NCBI GenBank assembly: GCA_002412495.1
Contig: DHVE01000031.1
Location: forward strand, 62,001 to 126,000
Length of the DNA: 64,000 bases
Direction: 5' to 3'
Source of the DNA: Betaproteobacteria bacterium UBA5216
GTDB taxonomy: Bacteria > Pseudomonadota > Gammaproteobacteria > Burkholderiales > SG8-41
Made by a program: the position numbers and the translations under genes. Of the stretch, positions 31,542 to 40,701 are shown piece after piece. The notes under the pieces were generated by a model that was not told the DNA's origin, did not search any database, and saw only the letters and a program-made list of their open reading frames with translations. Positions within the stretch are counted from its first letter, which is position 1. The number at the start of each line of letters is the position of its first letter.

Positions 31542-33692
31542 CTACACCACGTAGTCTTCGGCGCGCAAGCGCAGCGTCACGTAGTCGATTTTGCCGGGTC
31601 CCGTCAGCGGCAATTGATCCACCTTGATGATATGCCGCAAAATCGCGATTTCTGGCGCTTGCATTTCCCTGGCGGCGCGGACCAGCGCCATACGATCCAA
31701 TCCACGGTCGGTGGTATACAGCACCGTGTCTTCGCCGTATCCCGCCGACTGTCTCAAGGTCACGGCATGCTCATGATCGGGGGAAGCATACGCGGCGATG
31801 CGTTCCATCAGATCCAGAGACACCATTTCACCAGCGACTTTCGCGAACCGCCGCGTGCGTCCGATGATGGTCATGAATCCGTCCTCGTCGATTTCCACCA
31901 CGTCCCCGGTGGAATGCCAGCCCGCGCCGCAAGACGACGCTGGCGGCTCAATCACACCGGGATTTTCAAAACGCAAATAGCCGGTCATCAGATTCGGACT
32001 ACGTACATGCAGCACACGGCCTGTATTCAATCCAGGCACTGGCGTTAGCTGGATTTCGATGCCCGGCAGCAAACGGCCGACACTCCCATGGCGAAACGCC
32101 AATGGCGTATTGAGCGCCATCGCGGGGCCACATTCAGTCGCACCATACCCCTCCAATATCCGCAGGCCGAAGCGATCAAACCATAAACGCGCTACCTCCT
32201 TGCCCAACTTCTCACCACCACAAATTACCTTACGTACCGATTGAAAATCATAGGCATGTGCATTTCTGGCGTAGTGGCCTAGAAACGTACTGGTGCCAAA
32301 AATATAGGTTGCGTCGCTCTGATAGACGAGATCAGGAACACGGTGAAAATGCAGAGGCGACACGTACAGAAAAAGCCGCGTGCCCGTCATTAGCGGCATC
32401 AAGGCGCACGCAATCAGCCCAAAGCTGTGATAAAGCGGCAACGCGCTAAAAAACTTGTCGTTGGGCCCAAAGTCAATCACCGCCCGCAGTTGCTCCATGC
32501 TGGACAGCACTGCCGCGTGCGATAGTACAACACCCTTGGGCTGTTCCTCGGATCCCGAAGTAAACAGCACCAGGGCCGGCTGCCGCGGATCCGTGCGCGG
32601 CATGGCGAGTCTGGGCAAATGCAACGCAAAGCCCATAAGCCAGATTTTGTCTGCCAGATTCATCATGTCCCGCAGATCTTCCAGATAGATCAGGCGCATT
32701 CCCGGCAACGCCGCGCCAGCATCATGCATCTTGATACGCTCGAGAAACTGACGTGAGGTGACCACGGTTTTTACACATGCCGCCACGCACGCACTGCGCA
32801 TCGACTCTGACCCGGCGGTGAAATTCAGCATGGCGGGAACACGGCCTCGCGCGGACAACCCGAGTATGGCCGCGAGACTGGTGGATAAATTCGGCAACAC
32901 CACCCCGACCTTTTCGCCGGCTACCGTGAGTCTTGCCAATAATCTGGACAGTGCCAGCGTCTCTTTCAGCAACTGCCTATAGCTTACGGGCCGCCGGCGC
33001 GCGTCCTCCATGATGTCTGTGTTGCATCCATACCGTGTTACCGCATCCAGCAAGGCCCCGAACAGGTCATGAGGGACGCTCGGCACGCTCATCATGCGTT
33101 GAATGATTACCAACAAATTCGCCGAACGTTCCTGGCGGCGCAACTTGCCAAGCCCCTTTGCATCCGGCAGATGCGGCTCAGGCGCATGAATTTCCAGCGT
33201 CACGCGTGGAAACCAGCGCTTCGGCCAGTATCCGGATAGAAGCGAATAACGGGAACACAATGTGCCGTGTATCCGCACGGGTACGATCCGGTTTCCGCAC
33301 CGCGAAGCCATCACACCCGCGGAATCCATGATCTTCATGGTACTTCCGGTTGACGTGATACGCCCCTGCGGAAATATGACCGCGATGCCTCCCGCTTTGA
33401 CATGGTGAACCACAGTCTTGATGGCAAATGGATGGGAAGGATCCAACGCAAGACAGTGAATAAAAGAACTTAGAAAATGCAACCACGCGCCTCCCTGCAT
33501 TTCAGGCGTTGTCATCACCAGCGGTTCCCCAGGCAAAAACAAACCCAGCAATATGCCGTCCAACGTGGAGTCGCAATTTGCCACAACCAGTCCACCGCTT
33601 TTCCGCAGGTAGGTGGCATCTCCTGTTACGCGCACGCGAAACGCAATCTGCAATATCCATCGAATCATCGTTCGCACAACTAGCGTAATCAC
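31542..33692 (-). CDS. Aas-like acyl-activating protein with degenerate acyltransferase domain
   Basis: A 716-residue protein with the length and layout of Aas, the 2-acyl-glycerophosphoethanolamine acyltransferase/acyl-ACP synthetase. The N-terminal PlsC-like domain (about 1-190) has lost its catalytic motif: HxxxxD reads NCDSTLDG, with Cys40 for His, and FPEGR reads FPQGR, with Gln109 for Glu. The AMP-forming domain (about 220-716) is intact, with LFTSGSEEQPKGVVLSH, GYGATECGP, TGDVVEIDEDG and the catalytic lysine in LPLTGPGKIDY. It should activate a fatty acid to an acyl-adenylate or thioester. It is divergent from the rpfF-like gene. In Xanthomonas an acyl-CoA ligase (RpfB) is likewise beside rpfF, so a role in signal turnover is inferred. 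Confidence 0.9.
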   Translation of the reverse strand: MITLVVRTMIRWILQIAFRVRVTGDATYLRKSGGLVVANCDSTLDGILLGLFLPGEPLVMTTPEMQGGAWLHFLSSFIHCLALDPSHPFAIKTVVHHVKAGGIAVIFPQGRITSTGSTMKIMDSAGVMASRCGNRIVPVRIHGTLCSRYSLLSGYWPKRWFPRVTLEIHAPEPHLPDAKGLGKLRRQERSANLLVIIQRMMSVPSVPHDLFGALLDAVTRYGCNTDIMEDARRRPVSYRQLLKETLALSRLLARLTVAGEKVGVVLPNLSTSLAAILGLSARGRVPAMLNFTAGSESMRSACVAACVKTVVTSRQFLERIKMHDAGAALPGMRLIYLEDLRDMMNLADKIWLMGFALHLPRLAMPRTDPRQPALVLFTSGSEEQPKGVVLSHAAVLSSMEQLRAVIDFGPNDKFFSALPLYHSFGLIACALMPLMTGTRLFLYVSPLHFHRVPDLVYQSDATYIFGTSTFLGHYARNAHAYDFQSVRKVICGGEKLGKEVARLWFDRFGLRILEGYGATECGPAMALNTPLAFRHGSVGRLLPGIEIQLTPVPGLNTGRVLHVRSPNLMTGYLRFENPGVIEPPASSCGAGWHSTGDVVEIDEDGFMTIIGRTRRFAKVAGEMVSLDLMERIAAYASPDHEHAVTLRQSAGYGEDTVLYTTDRGLDRMALVRAAREMQAPEIAILRHIIKVDQLPLTGPGKIDYVTLRLRAEDYVV

Positions 33693-34095
33693 GAATCTAA
33701 TACCTTTGTATCTGATTAATTAGCATCGAAATGCATTATTGCGGCACCACACCTAAAGCGAGATGCACGGCTATTCAATCGGCTTCTGGCCGATATTCAA
33801 GCGGAAAAAATGCCCCCCAATGTGTGACATATGTCCGGATTCTAATGGGCCTCATATCAAGGTTCGTGACAATTGCCACAGAAGTGATGCGATTTTTGTG
33901 GACATCAACAGTAGATTTGCTCACCCTAATCCTCGAATTATCATCATAACATATTGTTTTATAAGTTCTATTAAAAATCTACCACATTGATAGATTTGAT
34001 TTTTAAAAATTCCATTCGTTAAATGTTAAAGCGCGTCTGTTTGAACAAGGGGCGCAGAGATACTCGCCTACAACCATCTTCATAGGGGAATAAAC
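33693..34095. promoter_or_regulatory. AT-rich divergent control region of the DSF-type locus
   Basis: This 403-bp gap is far richer in A and T than its surroundings and no gene is supported in it. It holds a 10-bp palindrome, GACATATGTC (33826-33835), and an inverted repeat AAATCTA-N9-TAGATTT (33975-33997). A possible promoter for the rpfF-like gene is TTGATT (33996-34001) with TTAAAT (34019-34024) at 17-base spacing. The gap must also hold the promoter of the divergent Aas-like gene. The HTH domain of the 35149 product could bind here (inference). Confidence 0.55.
33975..33997. promoter_or_regulatory. Candidate operator inverted repeat
   Basis: AAATCTA at 33975-33981 and TAGATTT at 33991-33997 are perfect 7-base arms separated by nine bases, just upstream of and touching the proposed -35 region of the rpfF-like gene. 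Regulator unknown. Confidence 0.4.
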
Positions 34096-35022
34096 ATGGA
34101 AATGCAGGTTCCGGCAGCAGTACGTGAAGCACATCAGCAACCCGTTGCACATCATGAAGCATCCGCGATCCGCTTTGAATTTTCACCGCAGTTGGGCGTG
34201 CATTTTGACAAGAACACCAACGCATTATGGTCACGGTGGTCCGCCGATCCTCGGCCCTGTTTTAACCCTCGGCTGCTCGCCGATATTCGCGCGTACTACG
34301 ATTTCCTGGCACGCACCGAAGGCTCGCTGCGATGCAGCGAAGCGACCTTTCCCATTGAATATGTTGTGCTGGCATCCGGAATGCCCGGCGTATTTAATTT
34401 GGGCGGCGACCTCGATCTATTCAAACAACTGATCGCCGCCAAGGATAAACAAGGCTTGCTCCGTTATGGCCGCGCTTGCATCGACGTCCTGTACCGCAAT
34501 TACATCGGGCACGATCTTCATATTACAACGATCTCGCTGGTGCAGGGCGAATGTCTGGGCGGCGGCTTTGAAGCAGCACTCTCGGGCGATGTAATCATCG
34601 CGGAGAAAAGCGCCCGCTTTGGATTTCCGGAAATTCTGTTTAACCTGTTTCCGGGCATGGGCGCATACAGTTTTCTTGACCGGAAGATCGGCAGCAAGCG
34701 AGCCGAAGAACTTATCAGCAGCGGACGCGTTTACAGCGCAGAAGAAATGTTGACTTTGGGCGTGGTCGATATTCTCGCCGACGATGGCGCCGGCGAAGAT
34801 GAAGTCAACGAATTGATCAAGCGCCGCAGCCGCAGCCGCAATGGCCTTGCGGCCTTGGCGGCCGCACGCCGCCGCGTGCATGACATTACTTTTGACGAAT
34901 TGATGGACGTCGTGCAAATATGGGTCGATTCGGCGCTGCAACTGAACGTGCGCGATCTGAAGTTGATGCACCGGCTGGTGTCGCGTCAAAATGGCTTGGG
35001 AGGCGCCACGCAAGTTCACTGA
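34096..35022 (+). CDS. rpfF: RpfF-type crotonase, likely DSF-family signal synthase
   Basis: A 308-residue enoyl-CoA hydratase-fold protein. The oxyanion/glutamate core reads VQGECLGGGFEAALSGD with Glu159, followed by FGFPEILFNLFPGMGAY with Glu179. The 20-residue spacing of these glutamates equals that of Glu141 and Glu161 in Xanthomonas RpfF, and NLFPGMGAYSFL is an RpfF-class signature. RpfF takes acyl-ACP to cis-2-unsaturated fatty acid signals (DSF, BDSF). AGGGGAAT precedes the ATG. The PAS-GGDEF-EAL gene follows in the same direction, as rpfR follows rpfF in Burkholderia. Acyl-chain preference cannot be told from sequence. Confidence 0.87.
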   Translation: MEMQVPAAVREAHQQPVAHHEASAIRFEFSPQLGVHFDKNTNALWSRWSADPRPCFNPRLLADIRAYYDFLARTEGSLRCSEATFPIEYVVLASGMPGVFNLGGDLDLFKQLIAAKDKQGLLRYGRACIDVLYRNYIGHDLHITTISLVQGECLGGGFEAALSGDVIIAEKSARFGFPEILFNLFPGMGAYSFLDRKIGSKRAEELISSGRVYSAEEMLTLGVVDILADDGAGEDEVNELIKRRSRSRNGLAALAAARRRVHDITFDELMDVVQIWVDSALQLNVRDLKLMHRLVSRQNGLGGATQVH

Positions 35023-35044
35023 TAGGAACCGGGTGTTTCTGCGG

Positions 35045-35068
35045 GGCGCGGAAAACCATCTCCGCGCC
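35045..35068 (+). promoter_or_regulatory. Intercistronic hairpin between rpfF and the receptor gene
   Basis: GGCGCGGA at 35045-35052 pairs with TCCGCGCC at 35061-35068 around an eight-base loop in the 126-bp gap. No T-tract follows, so it is more likely an RNA stability or attenuation structure than a full terminator. AAGGAGA for the next gene lies well downstream. Confidence 0.5.
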
Positions 35069-35148
35069 ACTCCGCTAAACCAGCTAACAATGCCAGAATT
35101 GCGCGACATACTCGGCGCGCGCGGCAATTACAACAAGGAGAATCTGTC

Positions 35149-37080
35149 ATGCCGAACAACGAATACAGCATTCAGGAAACGGCAGAACTGTTGGGGGTTC
35201 CGATTCCCAAACTTCGACGGTGGGACGAGCAAGGCATACTGGTGGCAGTCCGCACCGCGGGCGGTCATCGGCGCTATCCCAAGGATCTCGTGGATCAGAT
35301 CGCGCGCACCGGCGTCGAGGACAGCGCAATTTCCCGGGAGTTGGCAACGGTTAAACGATCACTGGCCGAAAAGCACCGCATCATTCAGTTGCTCGCGGAA
35401 AGCGAAGGCCGTTACCGGGACCTCGTGGAGACATCACACGATCTGATTTGGGCAACCGATGCCCAAGGCAGCTTTACTTACCTCAATAGCGCGGCGCACG
35501 AAGTTTTTGGAATGGCGCCCAAGGATCTGCTCGGACGCTGCTTTTTTGATTTTGAGGTCAATGAATCTCACATCGGCAATCGACGCTTTCTGGCACTGCT
35601 CAAGCGTCACGGCGAAGTGAAGCATCACGTCACGCATCTGCGTACTCGGGACAACGAGGATCGCTGGATCGGCATAAACGCAAGGGTCACCACCAACGAA
35701 CGCGGCGAAATTCGCGGCATACGCGGCACGGCGCGCGACATTACGGAAGAGCAGCGCGCCCTGAAACGCATTGAGCATCTCGCGCTGCATGACACGTTGA
35801 CCGAGTTGCCAAATCGGCATGCCATGCAACGCGCCATCGAAATGGCCATGGAATCCGGTGCGATGGGGGCGCTGCTTTTTCTCGACATCGACCATTTCAA
35901 ATACATCAACGACAACTTTGGTCATCGTACGGGTGACGACATTATTATCGGAGTTGGCAGCGTTCTGCGGGAAGCCGTTCGAACCACTAACGGCGATCTT
36001 TACCGTATCGGTGGCGATGAATTCGCGATTCATCTGCCCAATGCACTGCGCATGGAGGCGATTCAAACGGCCGAGCACGTATTGTCGGCCATTCGCCACT
36101 ATCGGCTCATGGTGGAGAGCGACAGGGTCATCGCGAACCTTTCAGCGTCCATTGGCATTGCCCTGTATCCGTTTCATGGGAGCAGCCTGCCCACGCTCCT
36201 GTCGAACGTGGATATCGCGATGTATCAGGCGAAGGACCTTGGGCGCAATCGCCATGCGCTATTCGATCAGGATTCCGGAGCGCTTCGCAATACACACAAG
36301 CGCGTGCATTGGGCCAAGAAACTGCGCGATGCGATGGACGGAGACCAGCTGGTTTTATATGCGCAACCGGTGGTGCGCCTGAGCGACCGGAAGGTCATGC
36401 ACCACGAAGTTCTGCTGCGCATTCGGGACGATAGCGGCGCCATCATTGAACCCAGCAGCTTCATTGAGATTGCGGAAACACTGGGGAGCATTCAGGAAAT
36501 CGATCTGTGTGTCGTAGACAAAGTGCTAAAACACATTGACCGCAATGGCCTCGCCGGAAAGAAAATCAGATATTTTGTAAACCTGTCCCGGATATCGATC
36601 TCCAATCAGGACTGGGTGGACCGGTTCATGAAGTTGCTGGCAAACAGCCAGGCACAACCCAATCAACTGGTGCTAGAGATCACGGAAACCGCCGCGTTAT
36701 CCGAAATTGACGTGACGCTAAAATTTATTCGCCGACTCAAGGAACTGGGCTGCCGCTTTGCACTGGACGATTTTGGCGCCGGATTTAGCTCCTTCTATTA
36801 CCTTAAGCAGTTTGATGTTGACTATCTGAAGATCGACGGCAGTTTCGTTCGAGACCTTGCCAGCGACAATGGAAGCCGCCTTTTCGTCAAGGCGTTGAAT
36901 GATGTGGCCCAGGGATTAAACAAGCAGGTCATTGCGGAGTGGGTCGAGGAACCCGAGGTCTGCGATTTGCTGATGCAAATGGGTACGCGGTACGGCCAGG
37001 GATACCTGTTTCAAAAACCCCAGCCACTGGTCGATGGTTACCGGGGAATGTCCCGTGGTCTTCGCGCAAACACTTCGTAA
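35149..37080 (+). CDS. MerR-like HTH-PAS-GGDEF-EAL protein, candidate DSF receptor
   Basis: A 643-residue protein with four regions in order. Residues 6-50 are a MerR/excisionase-type winged helix (YSIQETAELLGV and RTAGGHRRYP). A short helical linker follows, then a PAS domain (about 80-205), the GGDEF domain with intact GGDEF at 288-292 but no RxxD inhibitory site, and the EAL domain (about 395-630) with EVLLR at 420-424, NLS, ITETAA, DDFGAG from 540, KIDG and VEEPE. Both catalytic motif sets look complete. Burkholderia RpfR is PAS-GGDEF-EAL and binds BDSF; here a DNA-binding head is added. It should couple a fatty-acid signal to c-di-GMP and perhaps to transcription. Confidence 0.9.
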   Translation: MPNNEYSIQETAELLGVPIPKLRRWDEQGILVAVRTAGGHRRYPKDLVDQIARTGVEDSAISRELATVKRSLAEKHRIIQLLAESEGRYRDLVETSHDLIWATDAQGSFTYLNSAAHEVFGMAPKDLLGRCFFDFEVNESHIGNRRFLALLKRHGEVKHHVTHLRTRDNEDRWIGINARVTTNERGEIRGIRGTARDITEEQRALKRIEHLALHDTLTELPNRHAMQRAIEMAMESGAMGALLFLDIDHFKYINDNFGHRTGDDIIIGVGSVLREAVRTTNGDLYRIGGDEFAIHLPNALRMEAIQTAEHVLSAIRHYRLMVESDRVIANLSASIGIALYPFHGSSLPTLLSNVDIAMYQAKDLGRNRHALFDQDSGALRNTHKRVHWAKKLRDAMDGDQLVLYAQPVVRLSDRKVMHHEVLLRIRDDSGAIIEPSSFIEIAETLGSIQEIDLCVVDKVLKHIDRNGLAGKKIRYFVNLSRISISNQDWVDRFMKLLANSQAQPNQLVLEITETAALSEIDVTLKFIRRLKELGCRFALDDFGAGFSSFYYLKQFDVDYLKIDGSFVRDLASDNGSRLFVKALNDVAQGLNKQVIAEWVEEPEVCDLLMQMGTRYGQGYLFQKPQPLVDGYRGMSRGLRANTS

Positions 37081-37117
37081 CCGCACCGCAATCCAAGGCT
37101 GGATCTTTTTCGGCCCC

Positions 37118-37684
37118 TCACCACTCGCCGCGCAACAATTTGTCTGCCCACAGCAAGCCGGTAACGGCCTTCGCTTCCGTAATTTGTCCGTCGCGCACCC
37201 ATGTCAGCGCCTCTTGCACCGACACATGCAGCACGTCAAGGAATTCACCTTCGTCGAGTTGACGCCCAACGTTGACGAGGTCGCGCGCCAGATAAAGCTC
37301 GATGCGCTCGTTCGCATAACCAATGCAGGGATGCAAGGTGGTCAAGTGACGCCAGGAACGAGCTTCGTATCCGCACTCTTCGCGTAATTCGCGTTTCGCG
37401 GTATCCAGCGGGTCCTCACCCGGATCGATCTTTCCAGCCGGCAACTCGATGAAATGACGATCGAGCGGATAACGATATTGCCGCTCCAGCACGAGGGTGT
37501 TGTCATCGGTCATCGCGATGATCATCGCAGCGCCGGGGTGCTGGATGTATTCCCGCACTGTTTCATGTCCGTTGGACAGCCGCACGGTATCGCATACCAC
37601 GTGCAGCAGCTTGCCTTTGAAAACGGTGCGCGACGCGAGCTTTTTTTCACTCATGTCGCGGCCGGGTTTATCCGCATCGGCCAC
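37118..37684 (-). CDS. nudF: NUDIX hydrolase, ADP-ribose pyrophosphatase type
   Basis: A 188-residue NUDIX protein. The nudix box GKIDPGEDPLDTAKRELREECG is preceded by FIELPA, the pattern of ADP-ribose pyrophosphatases. The start is taken as GTG at 37684 because GGAG sits six bases before it; an internal ATG at codon 11 is an alternative. It hydrolyses ADP-ribose to AMP and ribose 5-phosphate. It lies 37 bp downstream of nuoN and may be cotranscribed with complex I, which handles the same NAD pool. Confidence 0.88.
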   Translation of the reverse strand: MADADKPGRDMSEKKLASRTVFKGKLLHVVCDTVRLSNGHETVREYIQHPGAAMIIAMTDDNTLVLERQYRYPLDRHFIELPAGKIDPGEDPLDTAKRELREECGYEARSWRHLTTLHPCIGYANERIELYLARDLVNVGRQLDEGEFLDVLHVSVQEALTWVRDGQITEAKAVTGLLWADKLLRGEW

Positions 37685-37721
37685 GGGCGACTCCTGGTGT
37701 GAACAGCAGGTTGGTACGAAT

Positions 37722-39182
37722 CTACAGCGACGCGAGGATGGAACTCGCGCATAGCGTCATCAGCGGCTGGGGAAACACGCCAAACGCCAGCACCGCGATG
37801 CCGTTCAACGACATCAGCAAACCCGCGTCGGTGCGGGGCGCCAGGATTGCAGTATCTGCGGGCTCGTCAAAGTAAATGAGCTTGACGATGCGCAAATAGT
37901 AAAACGCACCGATCAGCGAAAATACCACGGCAATCACGGCCAGCCAGACATGCCCGGCCTCGACAATGGCCTGCAATACGGCGAACTTGGCGTAGAAACC
38001 CACGGTCGGCGGCACGCCCGCCATCGAGAACATCAACAACAGCATCAGGAACGCATACCACGGACTGCGCTGGTTCAGCCCCTTGAAATCCTCCAGATTC
38101 TCGGCCTCGAAGCCCTGACGCGACAGCAACATGATCATGCCGAACGCGCCGAGATTCATCAGCACATAGACGACGACATAAAACATGCTGGAAGCGTAGC
38201 CATTGAGGCCGCCCGCCACGATACCGATCAACAGGAATCCCATGTGGGATATCGTTGAATACGCCAGCATGCGCTTCAGGTTGGTCTGGGCTATTGCCGT
38301 GATGTTACCGACAATTAATGACAGCACCGCCATCACGGCCAGCATCTGCTGCCAATGGCCCTGAATTTCCTCGGTGCCTAGGCCCTGCACCAACAAACGG
38401 ATAACAAACGCAAACGCGGCCAGCTTGGGCACCGAGCCAATAAACAGCGTGACCGCCGTCGGAGCGCCGTGATACACGTCCGGCAACCACATGTGAAACG
38501 GCACTGCCCCAAGCTTGAAGCCGATACCGGCCACCAGGAACACCAAGCCGAACACCAGCACAAGATTTTTCGCGCCGTCGTCGGCGATCACCGAGGCGAT
38601 GCGCGTGATTTCAAGCGAACCGGTCGCGCCGTAAATCATCGACATGCCATACAACAACATGCCAGAAGCCAGTGCCCCCAATACAAAATACTTCATCGCG
38701 GCTTCGGTGGCCGTGCCGGAATCACGCTGCAACGCCACCATTGCATACAGCGACAGGCTTAACAGCTCCAGCCCCAGGTACAGCGTGAGCAGATGGTTGG
38801 CGGAGATCATCACCATCATGCCCAGCGCGGCAAACAACACCAGCGCGAAAAACTCGCCGCGGAACATGCCGCGGGCTGCAAGGTAATCGCGCGCATACAC
38901 CAGGATGGACATCACGCCGAAGCAAGTGATCAGTTTCAGAACGTCGGACATCATGTCGGCGACGTACATGCCGCTAAACGTGTGCATGGTCTCGCCGGTA
39001 TTCAGATAGATCGCGGTCATCCAGATCACCACCGCGCATCCCGCCAGCGACAGTTGCGTGAGCATATAGGTGATGCCGCGATGTTCATCGCGCACAAACA
39101 GATCCGCGAGCAGTATCACGCACGCCATCGCGAGCATGAATATCTCGGGGTAAGCAGGCCAGAGGGGGTCTATGTATTGCAT
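37722..39182 (-). CDS. nuoN: NADH-quinone oxidoreductase subunit N
   Basis: A 486-residue antiporter-like membrane subunit of complex I with about fourteen hydrophobic segments. It carries the conserved proton-channel lysine and glutamate regions of the MrpA/NuoL-M-N family ([13 protein letters not shown] and [17 protein letters not shown] segments). The start overlaps the nuoM stop by one base (TAATG), indicating coupled translation. It is the last nuo gene of the operon. Confidence 0.95.
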   Translation of the reverse strand: MQYIDPLWPAYPEIFMLAMACVILLADLFVRDEHRGITYMLTQLSLAGCAVVIWMTAIYLNTGETMHTFSGMYVADMMSDVLKLITCFGVMSILVYARDYLAARGMFRGEFFALVLFAALGMMVMISANHLLTLYLGLELLSLSLYAMVALQRDSGTATEAAMKYFVLGALASGMLLYGMSMIYGATGSLEITRIASVIADDGAKNLVLVFGLVFLVAGIGFKLGAVPFHMWLPDVYHGAPTAVTLFIGSVPKLAAFAFVIRLLVQGLGTEEIQGHWQQMLAVMAVLSLIVGNITAIAQTNLKRMLAYSTISHMGFLLIGIVAGGLNGYASSMFYVVVYVLMNLGAFGMIMLLSRQGFEAENLEDFKGLNQRSPWYAFLMLLLMFSMAGVPPTVGFYAKFAVLQAIVEAGHVWLAVIAVVFSLIGAFYYLRIVKLIYFDEPADTAILAPRTDAGLLMSLNGIAVLAFGVFPQPLMTLCASSILASL

Positions 39183-40672
39183 TATTGCACCGGCAGCTTG
39201 CTATGCATGACGTGGGACAACAGATCCGCCACGGAGGTGTGGATGACCTCGGCGAAAGGCGCCGGCCATATGCCCATGGCCAGCACTGCCACCGCAAGCA
39301 ATCCCAGCACCAGGAATTCGCGCAGATTGATGTCCTTGAGTTCGGCCACATGAGCATTCGCCACCGCGCCGAACACCACGCGCTTGTACATCCAGAGCGT
39401 ATAGGCCGCGCCGAAAATCAGCGTGGTCGCCGCCGCAAACGCGTACCAGAAACTGGCCTGCATCGCGCCGAGAATCACGGTGAACTCGCCAACGAAACCA
39501 CTGGTCCCCGGCAGTCCGGCGTTTGCCATGGCAAACAACATGAAAAACGCCGCGAACACCGGCATGGTATTTACCACGCCGCCATAGTCGCCGATTTGCC
39601 GGGAATGCATGCGGTCGTACAGGACGCCCACGCACAGGAACAACGCCCCCGACACAAAGCCGTGCGAAATCATCTGAATCACCGCACCTTCCATGCCCTG
39701 CGCATTGAAGATGAACAACCCCAGTGTGACAAAGCCCATGTGCGAAATCGACGAGTAAGCAATGAGTTTTTTCATGTCGGTCTGCACCAGTGCCACCAGC
39801 CCGATATACACCACCGCCACCAGCGACAGGAAAATCATGAAGCCAGACAGTGCATGACTCGCGTCCGGCACGATGGGCAGCGACAACCGCAAAAAACCGT
39901 ACCCCCCCAGTTTCAGCATGATTGCCGCCAGCACCACCGAACCGCCCGTAGGCGCTTCAACGTGCGCATCGGGCAACCAGGTATGCACCGGCCACATCGG
40001 CACCTTCACCGCAAACGCCATGAAAAACGCGAAGAAAATAAACGTCTGCGCGCCGATGGCCAGCGGCGTGTCGTAAAAATCAAGCAGCGAAAAACTGCCG
40101 CCGGATGCGAAGTAAAGGTAGATCAGCGCAACCAGCGAGAGCAGCGAGCCCAGCAGGGTATACAGGAAGAACTTGATGGAGGCATACACGCGGTTCGGAC
40201 CGCCCCAGATACCGATAATGATGAACATCGGTATCAACGTGGCCTCGAAGAAAACATAAAACAGCAGCGCATCCAGCGCACAAAACACGCCATTCATCAG
40301 GCCCGACAGCATCAGGAACGCTGCCATATATTGCGCGACGCGTTTCTGAATAATCTCCCAGCCCGCAAGGACCACAATGACCGTGGTGAAGCTGTTGAGC
40401 AACAACAACAACAGCGAAACACCATCGATGCCGAGGTGATAGTGCGCGTTGAACGCTTCAATCCAGCCGACCTTTTGCACGTACTGGAAGCCGCCCATCT
40501 GCGGACTAAACCCGGCATACAGCGGCAACGTCACCACGAAACCCAGCACCGCGCCGACGAGCGCGATAATGCGCGCAAGCGGCGCATTGCGGTCGGATCC
40601 GGTGGCGAGCACCAGTACACCGAACACTATCGGTATCCAGATCGCAAGACTCAGTAACGGGAGTGCGTACAT
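39182..40672 (-). CDS. nuoM: NADH-quinone oxidoreductase subunit M
   Basis: A 496-residue proton-pumping membrane subunit of complex I, homologous to Mrp antiporters. [18 protein letters not shown] and the downstream [11 protein letters not shown] segment are diagnostic of NuoM. About fourteen hydrophobic segments are seen. It is followed by nuoN through TAATG. The 29-bp gap before it, after nuoL, is made of the AT-rich repeat and has no evident ribosome site, so translation may depend on nuoL readthrough of ribosomes. Confidence 0.95.
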   Translation of the reverse strand: MYALPLLSLAIWIPIVFGVLVLATGSDRNAPLARIIALVGAVLGFVVTLPLYAGFSPQMGGFQYVQKVGWIEAFNAHYHLGIDGVSLLLLLLNSFTTVIVVLAGWEIIQKRVAQYMAAFLMLSGLMNGVFCALDALLFYVFFEATLIPMFIIIGIWGGPNRVYASIKFFLYTLLGSLLSLVALIYLYFASGGSFSLLDFYDTPLAIGAQTFIFFAFFMAFAVKVPMWPVHTWLPDAHVEAPTGGSVVLAAIMLKLGGYGFLRLSLPIVPDASHALSGFMIFLSLVAVVYIGLVALVQTDMKKLIAYSSISHMGFVTLGLFIFNAQGMEGAVIQMISHGFVSGALFLCVGVLYDRMHSRQIGDYGGVVNTMPVFAAFFMLFAMANAGLPGTSGFVGEFTVILGAMQASFWYAFAAATTLIFGAAYTLWMYKRVVFGAVANAHVAELKDINLREFLVLGLLAVAVLAMGIWPAPFAEVIHTSVADLLSHVMHSKLPVQ

Positions 40673-40701
40673 TTATATAACTATTTGTTTTTAAAGTATT
40701 G
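40673..40701. repeat. AT-rich dispersed element filling the nuoL-nuoM gap
   Basis: The whole 29-bp gap is AT-rich and contains ATTTGTTTTTAAAGTATTG (40684-40702), sharing TTGTTTTTAAA with the copies at 14180, 23077 and 25459. It replaces the ribosome-site region expected before nuoM. Confidence 0.65.
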
